The notes beneath the pieces are model-generated. The model had not been told where the DNA came from. It made no database searches and saw only the letters and a program-made list of their open reading frames with translations. A program made the position numbers and the translations under genes. Positions 35,701-47,000 of a stretch of DNA of 64,000 bases are shown piece by piece (positions within the stretch are counted from its first letter, which is position 1; each line of letters starts with the position of its first letter). This DNA comes from Halichondria panicea (taxonomy: Eukaryota; Porifera; Demospongiae; Suberitida; Halichondriidae). Location of the stretch: positions 5,337,047 through 5,401,046 of the forward strand of contig NC_087388.1 of NCBI RefSeq assembly GCF_963675165.1. The letters run 5' to 3'.

Positions 35701-37359
35701 GAAAACTGATGTGGTCAGTCATGCAGTACAGCATACATGCATGGTATTAGCTTAAGGCAATAATTGTTGTTATAATTATGTTGTCCATGTGCCCAGTGGT
35801 CGTATGGTGTGACTATGTGGGAAGTCTTCAATGGAGGAAAGACCCCCTACCCTGCCGTGGACCCACACTCCCTCATCCAGCTGCTGGGAGAGGGGCGGAG
35901 ACTAGAAAAACCTCTCAATGCAGCCTGTGCCATTGAGATGTGAGTGTATACCTGAGTTCAGTAAAAATTTTCAGGGTGGTATACATAATATTATATTGTA
36001 TGGCAGTTTCAATGAGCTTTGTGTTCAAGCGAGCCCCTGTAAACAGGTCTTGTAATCCGGGTAGACTGAGGGGAGCTATAGGCCGCTGCATGTATGCCAT
36101 TTGATTATTACTCCGTGCATTCGCAACACGCAGCAGAGTTAGAGTGATTTGTGTGTGTGTGGACACAAAAATGAGCTGTTTGAGCAAACTAGACACTTTC
36201 ATGGACTGCTTAAGCCTTATATAAAACTGCTAATGAGACAGTAGTTGAAAAATAATACGCTATAGTTACAGTTGAATTGTAAGTGATCTTCGAAGACAAA
36301 AAAAAACACTAATCGTTGCTATAGATTCAGGATCATTTCCCGTAATCATAACGTTATAGTAAGGTCATTCGGTAAAAAATGATTGTATCTGTTTTGTTGC
36401 TGCATGGGGTGAATATGTTCTATATGAGAATCTTATACATGCAGTTCTAAGCTGATGCGTCAGTGTTGGAGGGAGGATCCAGAGGAGAGGCCAACCTTCT
36501 CACAACTGTCCTCCATTGTGGAGAGGCTACTGACATCCATTGCTGGCTACACTGAGCTCTGTATGGTGCTACTGAACCCAATTCAAGAAGCGGAGCAGCT
36601 CAGTAAGTGTATGAAAATTATAGATATATACCGGTTAGTAAGCCGGCGCATGCGCCTATAGCGAAAAGAGCAGGCCTCTATGCGCCTATTATCTGGATAT
36701 GCTTATAGAGATTAACCACGCCCATGACGTTTCAATAAAGCAAATCTCCATTAGATATAGCTCGATCGTTTGTCTCCAAGAGGTCTATAGTTATATCTGA
36801 CAGCAGTAACACAGCTACCGGTAGTTAACATCTATAAAGAAGTGTGGAGACCAGTTGTTGGGCAGATAACTTTGCAGAAAACCATGCGCCTTCTATCCAG
36901 GCTCTTAGTCTGCTAACCAGGCGCCTATTAGTTGATGTGCGCTTATCAACAAGATTATAAGGTAATAGTTAAAAATACTGTACCTTAGTATGGCTGCCCA
37001 CAAAGATCATCACAATTTTTGAATTTACTTAGTGTACCGTATAGCGGGTAATTTTCGGGGGACAAAATATTCGTATTGAGACATTTCGTGGGTAATATTT
37101 TCGTGGCTGGAGTTTGCAGTGCAGGTAAAGGTAAGCAATGTCGCTTCATTCGTAGGTAAAATATTCGTGGTTCAGTGTTAAACCATATTTTGCCCCACGG
37201 AAATTATCCTCTATACGATATAATTATGCTAAAACATGCATGTTGTTATAATTATATAGTTTAATCATTCTTACTGCCCATGCAGAATGTGACAATTTAC
37301 CCACACCCACTGAAGACGCTCATCGCTATGTCGATGGTCCACTAGATCACCCTCTATAG
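28380..37359 (+). CDS. Gene C: complete plexin-ectodomain receptor tyrosine kinase, 24 exons, 1584 aa
   Basis: Exons: 28380-29318, 29380-29565, 29634-29762, 29826-30059, 30116-30396, 30783-30888, 30938-31063, 31118-31216, 31857-31962, 32068-32256, 32437-32833, 32882-33143, 33261-33482, 33542-33694, 33745-33971, 34039-34088, 34145-34237, 34296-34379, 34542-34759, 35078-35190, 35548-35713, 35797-35939, 36445-36602, 37286-37359. All borders are GT/AG and the total is 4755 nt. Residues about 1-18 are a signal peptide, 20-418 Sema, 419-470 PSI1, 497-587 IPT1, 588-625 PSI2, 626-736 IPT2, 737-785 PSI3, 799-1165 four IPT repeats, 1170-1193 the membrane helix, 1260-1555 a tyrosine kinase resembling MET, and 1561-1584 a short tail. 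No plexin GAP domain is present. The start is the first ATG and opens a hydrophobic leader. An extracellular ligand, probably semaphorin-like, is inferred only from the Sema fold. Confidence 0.92.
29826..33971 (+). other. Gene C exons 4-15: alternating PSI and IPT modules, then membrane helix
   Basis: PSI1 is exon 4 ([10 protein letters not shown]). Exon 5 is IPT1. PSI2 spans the exon 5/6 junction (YRCSAGESCKNC), where the usual CGWC is CRWC in C only. Exons 7-9 form IPT2, with the plexin-like run RLTTRNL then [12 protein letters not shown]3 is exon 10 ([18 protein letters not shown]). Exons 11-15 hold four IPT repeats, each marked by a P-x-x-GG-T-x-(I/V/L)-x-x-x-G pattern. The helix is [20 protein letters not shown] in exon 15, followed by basic residues SRKK. 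Confidence 0.82.
32008..32062 (+). repeat. LINE-derived fragment forming the 3' end of gene C intron 9
   Basis: Sequence AGACGCTTCCAGGTAGTCTA through ACTAGTTCACCCCGCACCC matches, in sense orientation, the segment immediately 3' of the LINE reverse-transcriptase remnant at 38140-38210 on the minus strand. The fragment runs to within a few bases of the exon 10 acceptor. Gene D has it (about 44568-44615); genes A and B do not. Confidence 0.6.
34145..36602 (+). other. Gene C exons 17-23: tyrosine kinase domain
   Basis: All catalytic landmarks are present: glycine loop GQGEFG (1264-1269), Lys1291 in VAVK, Glu1308 in the C-helix, HRDLAARN with Asp1398 and Asn1403, and DFG with Asp1416. Activation-loop tyrosines are Tyr1424 and Tyr1428 (DVYTSGYF). 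PYKWMALES matches RTKs, and with WSYGV and [10 protein letters not shown] marks a complete C-lobe. The HRDLAARN form excludes a serine/threonine kinase. Confidence 0.93.
37036..37220. mobile_element. GCGGGTAA-type MITE in gene C intron 23
   Basis: The left end is CCGTATAGCGGGTAATTTTC and the right end an imperfect complement ending CTCTATACGATA. The same insertion exists in gene D at 50424-50630, so it predates the C/D duplication. Confidence 0.65.
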
Positions 37360-38129
37360 CATTCGAAAACAGAATGTACAAAGAAGAATTTACTGCAACA
37401 TGTAATTAATTTTAATGCTTATAGCTCACGAGGTTAAAGTCGTATTGCTGTTCTCTGTACAGTATAATGTAGTGAACTGTATCCAGCTGCTTTTATCTTA
37501 ACTAGCATCATAATAGTATATATACACATGTAGTATTATCGTAGCCTATTATTGTTTTTACACATGCATGCAAAGTTAATTTTCCAATATCTGTCTTAAT
37601 TTAATGACAATTAATTTTGTGTAAAACTCGAATGCATAACTTGCTGACTTTACTGTGCTGTATTAACAAATTGCAGTTGTATATAATTATGCAACTGTTC
37701 TCACTATAAAAAAATAATAAGGTTATTAACCACTGAGACAGTGGTCTGTCTGTCTGGTTGTCTGTCTGTCTGTGTCTACTCACCTGGATGTGATAGTGCT
37801 GTGTTTGTACCATGGATATAGCCTAGCTGTAATACCTGTTCTCCTATATAATTATTGTAATGTATAATTATGTACTGATTGCTGTTGTATTGAATTGTGA
37901 GATGATTTTCTATTTGGCTAACTGGACATATCCAAGTTTTAACACGACTTGTTCACTACTCACTCTACTGCATAATAATTATTTCATGCATGCATAAATA
38001 GAACAGTGGATCTATGATTAGGGGTTGGTAGATTATGCGCTCGAGATATTATACCTATTAGCTATGCTATTCTTTTATCCTCAAGTTAACATCCTATTAT
38101 TCTTTCAAACCGCCTATTATTCCCACATT

Positions 38130-38800
38130 ATTTGTGTGTGTGGGTGCGGGGTGAACTAGTAGATTGTCTATAGACTATCTGGAAGCGTCTATCCACTTTC
38201 AGTTTGTTCCAACTCGCTATTGTGTGGGAAGAATGAGTTTTTTAAATAGTTAGTTCTTGTGAAGGGTTTTAAGAGCTGCATGGGGTTTCTATAATGGTTT
38301 GGGTAAGCAGAATTTGCCAGTTCAGGTTTGGTTGGGTACTTAACCTTGTCAAATAAAATATTGAATAGAGGCATAGCTTTGCCATTTTTCTTCTGCTAGC
38401 CATGGTAGGTATGTCACAGTATATATAGTCAAGTAGCTCATTGTAATTAAAGCGCCATGATTTGGTGCAGACTCTGAGGGCAAACTTTTGGACATCCTCT
38501 ATTGCCTTGATGTCTTTGGCAAGAAAAGGATCCCACACAGGACTGGCATACTCCATGTGTGGTCGAATCAGTAATTTATGTAGTTTGCTGAGTGTAAAGG
38601 GGCTTTGAGAATTTGTAAAAGTTCCTGTAGAGTATATAATCCTACTAACTTGCGACTTTTATTGCAAATTATATTTGTGTGATAGGACCATGTGAGATCA
38701 GATGAGAAGTTTAATGATTGCGGAAAGTTTGAATTTTTGAGCAAGCTGTTCACCATCGACGTAGCAAGCTAAAAATTGGTTGAACAATTAAGAAGGATCT
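38130..38800 (-). mobile_element. LINE (non-LTR retrotransposon) reverse-transcriptase C-terminal remnant
   Basis: On the minus strand three frames in sequence give segments typical of the RT C-terminus of CR1/jockey-like LINEs: FSSDLTWSYHTNIICNKSRK, then MEYASPVWDPFLAKDIKAIE with FALRVCTKSWRFNYNELLDY, then LLKPFTRTNYLKNSFFP. The two frame changes show it is dead. The sequence past its 3' end (38200 down to 38130) is the piece also present in introns 9 of C and D. Confidence 0.75.
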
Positions 38801-39589
38801 GAATAACAACATATTCAAGGTAAATGCCATGCAAATGAATAGTGTTTGCAAAGCAGTTGCACAAACTTTGACATAAATACACAACTTGGGAACACATCAT
38901 GAATGACTTCAAGCCTTCTAGCTTGCTGCTAAGCATGCACATACATCAGATGCACTAGTAATAAGTTGATTCTACTTTAGGCAGTCACTGGTTCCTTTCA
39001 CATCTGGAGATATGCAGCCATGAGTTCCACCAACCACATGCAGAGACTATTCAGAATGAGCTATCTTTGAATTTTTGCGCAAGCTGTTCACACTATCTCA
39101 ATCAAGTCCAAACTTGCTGAGTCAATTTGTCTCCTAGTAACAAGTTCTAGTTCAGTAAATGGTCTGTGTTATGAGCTTTGAAAATTCAGAAAAAATCACC
39201 CTTCACTACAATCATGGATGCTACAATCTGAGAGTTGTTGGTGTCATCATTATTAGCGATGTCAGACCGGATTTTCATTTGCTATTTCTAACTCCTATGT
39301 ATTACTATCTCTTTTGAACACTCCAGGCAAACCAGAAAAACTTTACTGCACTGGATTTGGTCAAGCGAATGCAGAGATACAGCGTTTTGAAGAACACTAG
39401 TCAGGAAAAAATTCTTACAAAAATTTACGGCATTTTAATGTACTTGAGCGGGACTTATGAAATGCTGCTGAACCACTTGGACTATTCAAAAAAGTATGAA
39501 ATGGACACTCAGGACTCATTGTAACAATTTCAATTTTGAATAAAGTTTATAATGTTTCTGTAATGTATATCTTTATGATGTCCCTATAA

Positions 39590-40945
39590 AGGAGGGAAGG
39601 ATTGGCAACGGAAGTGGTTCACGTGATCATTTTACATGTGTTTCTGCTGTTTTGTAATGAAACCATCCGTGACTCGCCTGTTTTCCTGCCAGAATGCCCG
39701 CGAAAAGCAGAAAAAGTCTCTTGTGGTCTTCCTTTAGTGCCTCATGACCTCTCATGGTGTTACACTGATGTTGTGCTTTATTTAGAGTTAGATTATCTTG
39801 CCAGTTTGTAAAACTAAAAAAACAAAGACTTTTTACTACAGAAAAACTACAATTTTACAAGGTTTGATCCCTTTTTAAGAAACAGTACTCATCCATATTA
39901 CTATTCTTCAAGTTTTCCTGGTTGTATGCTACTGAAAGGCAAAAATCGCCTATTCATACCATTTAGAATGTGTTGTAGTGTTGCGTATGGCTTATTTCAT
40001 CTGACGTTTTATGCTCCCTTTTTAAGAAACACACATGCTTTTAAAATTATACTGACTTCATGAGAGTGTTTATCAATGTCAGGTCCATCAACTGGCACAG
40101 GTTTTGTGCTTTAAATTTTTGTCAGTTGCAGAAAATATGACTGGAGGTGTAAGGCCTGATTATCGGCTTATAATATAGTAAGAAACAGAACTGGGATAGA
40201 AAGCTCCAGGTCAGTGCCACAGTGTTTTACTAACTCATTCATATGCCCCCCCCTCCCCACATACACAGTCATACTATTAGATCTTCATCGTACTATCAGT
40301 ATGCTGGAAGAAATTTATGAAGCTGAAGAAGGAAGAGTTGATTGACTATTTTGGGCTACATATTAAAAAACGAAATGAAAGACTTTGTTACATGCAAAAG
40401 ACCTGTACAGTTGTATAGCACCAGCTCTACCTCATGCAGTAGCAGCAGTAGCAGTTCATTATGCAGCTTATTATGGCAGTTTAACTTTATATGACTTGTG
40501 AAATGTTGATAATTTATTAAAATTTGGTATTAATAAAATGTCGTACAGAACATGTTACAGAGAATATTGATAATGGCTACAGTACTATCAGTCTATCTAT
40601 GTTATCTAGTTCTTGTGCATACAAGCCCAGAGCTTGTATCAAATGTGAGAATGGACATGAACACAAGCAGTATTGTCTAAGTATTAAAGTGTTGTTTCTG
40701 AGCTTCTCTCTTTCTTGTTGACTTTGAGAATCCCTCTCAGTATTTAACATGAGGCAGATTCTTGGGATATCAACTTGCATCTGTCATCAATGACTTCTTT
40801 CAGAGTTAATAATGACTTGTTCTCTCTGTTATTTTTATTGCCATAGTTTGGAGGCAACAAAAGTAGAGGCAAAGTGATGCATTCCAATGACGTAGCGTGT
40901 CACGGATAGCTTCAAATTTTCTACCGTTGCCAATCCTCCCCTTCC
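39590..40945. mobile_element. DNA element with short inverted ends GGATTGGCAACGG
   Basis: Left AGGGAAGGATTGGCAACGG and right CCGTTGCCAATCCTCCCCTT are inverted, 1.35 kb apart. TATATCTTT lies directly outside the right end and 16 bp outside the left end, so the exact target site is unclear. I found no transposase. Confidence 0.55.
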
Positions 40946-41075
40946 TATATCTTTGGCCGGACAGATAGCCACTTAGAGACAATTAAATCGGCCTGGGAAC
41001 AAGGCTAATCTAACACTGCAGCTATTTAGAATTAGCAATGCATGCTAGAATAGAGTAAAACTAAGAAGTAGAGCT

Positions 41076-44000
41076 ATGTTATTGTCACTCTTATTTTTGT
41101 TTTTGCTGCAAAGAGCAGCTCATTCTCAATATTTCTCCTATGATTATGCTGAAACTTACCCGGACCCAGGACTGCAAGTGGACTCCACTGGGAGAACATT
41201 CCTTGCTGCAGACAACTACCTGTATAGACTGAATGCTCAGCTAATACAAGAGGAGAGAGTTGATCTAGGAGATACTGTCATTGACGAAGGACTTTCCCTG
41301 AGCTCTACTGGGATGTTGGTGGTGTGTTTAAATGATCTCTCTTGCTCTGTCTACAATGCAAGTAACCTCATTGCTGGTCCTATCAGGAGTGTCAGTAATG
41401 CTATAGGAAGTTTGGAAGTAGCTATCATTGCGTCAAGAGACACTTTCTACACTGGAGAATACAAATTGAATTATGGGATGGTACTGAAACAATTCGGAGA
41501 AGGTTTCAATAGATCGTCTGACAACAATCCATCAGGCGAACTCAATGAATTTGTTATAGAAGTTATTAACTTTTCACGAGACTTCTATGCATATGGTGGT
41601 TTTGTGAGTGGTGGATTTGCCTATTACGTTGTCGTCGACTCTGATCCTATTAGTGCACGAGCTATAAGACTGTTACGTATTTGCAACATGCCTGGTTGTG
41701 GAGGCCCAAGTACCTGTGGAGTGACTGCTTTGTATGAACTGGGAATCAATTGTGGCTTTTATACGATCAATGGAGAAACTCATGTGTGTGCAGTGTCATT
41801 AGTGGAGGACTTCAGTGGGATATCTGGACCCACTGCTGTTATAAATCTTTGCCACGGTGGTACTAACTCTATTTGTGTGGTCAATATCACTGCTGTCAAT
41901 GAAGCTATGGACGCTAAATATGACTCTTGTATTGTGTCACGGACTGTTGGAGAAAAAGTTGGCTTACCATGGAGAACAGGCTCAGATAACTGCGATACTC
42001 TGCCTCAGCCTCAGGTTTGTATTGCCTATACTTGCATACTCCTATAACATAGAAATCACATAATATATTTTCCAGGAAACAAGGAACAGATGTGACACAC
42101 CCAGTCCAGTCGGCCTTCTTATCCCAAATGGTGGTATTGACATAATAGCACCAGTTCGTATCGACTTTGGAGAGAGTTTTATCTCCATAGCTTCAGTAGC
42201 TGTGAAAGTGGAGCATTTTTCCTTTGTGTTTGTGGCAACTGATGAGCCCATTATAAGAGGAGTAAGTGCAGTTCTGTTGAGTCAGCTATATATTGTGTAT
42301 AATCATGGTATTGTTTGTCATTGTCACAGTACGATGTCAGTGGTACATCGACTCTGGGCCCCGATAGTGCATTCTACAATCAGCAATTGGCCTCTCGTGT
42401 ATTACATTTGTCATGGCACGAGGGTCTAAACTACATCACAGCAGCCACTAGAAACTCTGTGAGTTAAAGTTTGCATGTATGTCCTACCCTATCCATCTGC
42501 CTCCCCTCTGTCCTCTGTTAGGTGTTCCAAATACCGATTGAAGAGTGCTTCCAGCGTTTAGACTGTACTAGTTGTACCAGTGACCTCAACCCGCTGTGTG
42601 GGTGGTGTGTGGTGGAGAAAAAGTGCTCTCGTCAGACGCAGTGTCAGAACTCCAGTATTTCTAGTAGATGGACACAGGACAATGCCAACTGTTTTACTGC
42701 TGCTACTGTGGAGCCTATGCAACTTGTGCTTGACCCTGAGATTCTTGCCACTGAGGTAAGACTTGTGTGTATATAGTTGTGTCTGATATCATATAAACGA
42801 CCCCCCACAGCTCACAGTGACCCTGACCTCTCCCGGCCTGCCTAACCTCCTTCCTGGAGAGAGCTTCTACTGTCATCTGGCGGACAGTGAAGGACGTTTC
42901 CCACCCATCATAGTACCAGCTGTTGAGGTCACCCCAGGAACAGTGTTCAGTTGTGATATTGAAGGACTGGTACCTGACTACCCTGGAGTGACTGCAACCA
43001 TCAACCTGGGCTTTCAGAGCTCCCTGTTCAATGAGCCATTTGATATCACCAACCAAGCGCTTACCATCTACAGGTGCTCAGCAGGAGAAAGGTATCCACA
43101 TACATGTATATTAAATACAAATTAGTTTTCTAGTATAATTATAAGCTCATAAATACAACTCCCACAAATAAATGATTGAAGATTATCACAATATAAATTG
43201 TAGTTTGTCTGCAATGTGTAGCCAGGCTGAGTTTTCGCTTTATAATTATCGGATGGAAAAATAACCTGGGACAATGCCAACTGTTTCACAAATAACCTAC
43301 ACAGGCGTGTCTATATAGCGATATAGTAAACTGTGTAGTAAAACAAATGCATGTACACTAAAAACATTAAAAAGTGTGACAACTTAATTAGTGTGCTCAA
43401 CACATTTAAGAACATTGTCTATATAGAGAAAATACGATAATTATGTCTTTATGACACCGTTGTATACAGCTGTAAGAATTGTCTTGGGATAAATAATCCG
43501 TGTGGATGGTGTAACCTCAACAAGCAATGCAGTGGAACATCAGCTCCTTGCAGGAATGTATCTCACTTCCTACAGGTGAGCTCAGTGACATGATGATGAC
43601 CTGTATATACGTCCCTCTGTACAGGTGTTTGCAGGCAACGACTTCACTGCCGAGTGCCCCTTGTTGGACACGCCCCCCTCTGGTGGGTACACTCAACCAG
43701 TAAGGGTGGCCCAGGACCTTCGACTGACCACCAGGAACCTCATCTCCCCTGTAAGTAACATGACCTGTATCTGATTGTTCCATAGTTTCCCTCACCATAT
43801 AGACAGATGGCTTTGAGTACTATTGTGTTGTGAATGGAGTTAGTCTGACAGCTCAGTATGAGAACGAGAGCTCCATCCTGTGTACAGTGGGCAGTGGACA
43901 AGTGAGTATTTTATGTGATTGAATTATCCAGTGGAATGAAGAGGATCGCTTGTACTGTTAGTCACAATAAATACTTGCATGTATTACGTGCCTGACTAAC

Positions 44001-47000
44001 ATGTACACGAATGTTCCAAGTTCCACTGTACATGTGCTAATGCGCCTCGGCATGTTTTACTTCGCTCCAGAATGTTAGAGTGTATAGAATAGGACATTAG
44101 TTTGTAAAGTAATGCATATTTTTTTTAAATAAGTGTTCTATATAATAATATTCAAAAAACAAATTAGAGCAAGAGTATAATACAGTGTTATGAAAGAGGA
44201 GCTTAGTCTCATTGAATGGCTGCTGCATGTTTCTGACATCAAGCTAAGATAACAATGGCTAGAAGAAGCTATTAGTTTTTGTTGCATCGTTAAATAGTTA
44301 CAGCTGGAACAGACACAAACACAATCAGTATTAAATAATGCACACAGTCATGTACTTGTCCTAATTAAATAATAGCATGCAAGTATAATTGAATTAACAT
44401 ACTGAAAATTTGTAGTTCGGCACACTTTCTCCTGGTGTTGGAAGTTTCCTTGTGGTTGTTATGGTAACCTGGACGGGGAATGATATCAACCAAACACTGA
44501 GCAACACCATGTCAGGTATACCATTATAAAATTATCTGCCAACCATGAATAATGTGGATAGCTAGACGCTTCCAGATAGTCTAGACAATCTACTAGTTCA
44601 CCCCACACCCACACACACAGTGACGTTGTATGATTGTCGTGACTTGGCCAGTGGATATTTGGAATGTATTGCAGTCAGAATGGGGTCAGAGTTCGCATGT
44701 GGGTGGTGTGGAGGTAGTTGTGAGGTGAGGCAAGAGTGCTCCAATACTTTCATTACTGAGGCGGACAATCCTCCTGCCCCTGTCATCAACTCATTCACTC
44801 CAATGTCGGGTAAGAATGCAGTGAGCGTAATATACGTACCTATCATTATGCGTACATACAGCATGTGATTGTCATATGTATAGTGTATAGATCTATCATA
44901 CTTGCATTACTAAGCTTTTTCCTTCATGAGCTTAGTAGTAAGTATGTTTAACTCACTATTGATCGAGGACATACAAAATCATATACTCAATCCTCAGGAC
45001 CAGTTGAGGGTGGTACAGCAATCACTTTGAGGGGTACTGACTTCGGAGGAACTTTTGTCGACGTTCAGAACTCCATTCTTACATTAGGAGGCGTGGCTTG
45101 CACTCCCCTCATCACTGGTTACATACCATGGCACCAGTTTGTCTGTGAGACCACACATTTTTTAACAGAAGGGTCAAAAGACTTCTCTCTGACCATTGAC
45201 TCTAGAGTAGCATTTGTAAACGGTGGCTCCTTCACTACGGTGGATCCTACTGTCAGCAGTGTGTCTCCGACCTTTGGACCCATGGCCGGGGGAACTAAAG
45301 TAGTTGTGAGGGGGTCTGCACTGAACGTGGGTAACCAGGAGGACACTAGAGTCTCTCTAGAGGTCAGCGAGTCAAACTACGTCTGCAAAATATCGTGAGT
45401 GATACTCTATATAACACAAAGCTCAAACTTTTTTCTGCAGATCTATCGAGTCTCAAGAGATTTGTTGCAGTACCTCAGCAGCAAACCTCACCTCCACTGC
45501 TTTGGTGGTGGTTTCCATTGATGCTGCCAGAGTCAGCAATCCAGGAGTGGTCTTCAGTTATCGTAACAATCCTAATGTGACTGCTGTGTTTCCTAGCAAC
45601 ACCATTCCTAGTGGAGGCATCACACTGACCTTTACTGGACTGGACTTGGACGTAGTACAGCAGCATGTGTTGGAGGTATACCAGCCAATGGGGGATCCTC
45701 TGGTAAGCTGCCGTATATATATCAGTGGCGTGTACAATGGGGGGCTTTGGGGGCTTGAGCACCCCCCTGTCCTCCCAGACAACCATGAAACTAATCCTAT
45801 CACTCAGTAGCTAGCTAGCTAGCTAACTGTGCAGCTCTATCTCATTGACAACGATCAAGTCATGACCACGCCCAATTGAGCATGCGCAATCAGTATTGCC
45901 ATTTGTTATGTAATGCATAATAGCTGATCAAGATCCTCTGCACTCTCCCAGTCACCTCTTGCTCCACTGAGAGATACTGAGAAGCAATGACTAACACTAG
46001 AATGACTGGACATCCCCATTGCAGTGATTGACCATTTTGCTAGGATGTACCCCAGGAGAATAGTGCATGGAGATCCTACAAGATGACTGACACATAATTA
46101 TGTCTTATTATCACGCTATGCATGTATTAGATCCCATTTGAGTGTATTTAGCAGGAAACTATGAGCTATAGTACCGGTACTATAGATTGCTCTGGGCTAC
46201 AAACTGCAACATTATACATTGTATTGTCATTTACAAGAATATACACATGTAATAACATAAAAATTACTGTAGCTAGATGCTTTGTCTAGTATCATAGTAA
46301 CAGAACTAGAATAGAAGAGAGAAGCTTTAGAAGAGAATAGTAGGAGCCGCTCTTTTCTTTGGCAGTGTGCTGTACTTTTTTGCTGCAAGGCTGCATGGGG
46401 GAGGAGCTGGATGTATGAAAGATGCGCCGAAATAAATGCGGGGGCGTAAAATCGCGCTCGCTATGCGCACCCAATTTTTTCTGTACTCTTGAGCACCCTC
46501 CTGCTTCAATCTCTAGAAACGCCCCTGTATATAGCCGGTAATTTCGATGGTCAAACTTTTTGATTGACATTTTTACAGAGAACGACGCCCCACGTACTTG
46601 TGTCGAATATGTTGTGTCGTTATTGTGTCCCTCCCCTACAGAGGAGCAACTGCAGTGTTGTGGACAATACGACCATCATATGCTTGACTCCTAGTCTGAC
46701 AACAACCTCACTCACCCCATTGGACTATGCCCTACTGTTTGATGATGTCCCACTCATTACACAAGCACACCTCCTCATCAGTGTCCAATCAGATCCTTCT
46801 CAATTTAGACTAGATAGTTTTCAAGAGGTCACCAGTGGCACAGAGACGCTCATACGCATTGTGGTATGTATTATTAGCTAGTACACTGACTATACTGTTA
46901 TCGTGTGTGTATATATATCCATGCAGGGTGATAATCTTGACTCAGTAGAGACCAGTGAGATAAGAGTGATCGTGGGAGGGGAGGAGTGTACTACGACAAG

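Larger units (their letters stand above)
37360..41075. other. Intergenic region between genes C and D
   Basis: The first 440 bp match the 3' flank of gene D except for a small inverted segment (about 37675-37798). There follow a LINE remnant (38130-38800), about 750 bp in which I recognise nothing, and a TIR element (39590-40945). The last 30-35 bp before gene D's ATG match the proximal upstream sequence of gene C. No protein-coding gene is supported. Confidence 0.65.

Noticed and set aside
28380-37359. Calling these genes MET/RON orthologues or plexins outright
   Set aside because: The ectodomain has three PSI and about six IPT modules, unlike MET, and the cytoplasmic part is a kinase with no GAP domain, unlike plexins. 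Neither name is safe without phylogeny.
38269-38756. Possible host gene on the minus strand
   Set aside because: The motifs YASPVWDPF and SSDLTWSYH are those of LINE reverse transcriptases, and two frame changes show it is a dead element.
46292-46570. Minus-strand frames inside gene D intron 12
   Set aside because: They lie within the inserted element, have no recognisable domain and overlap each other in different frames.
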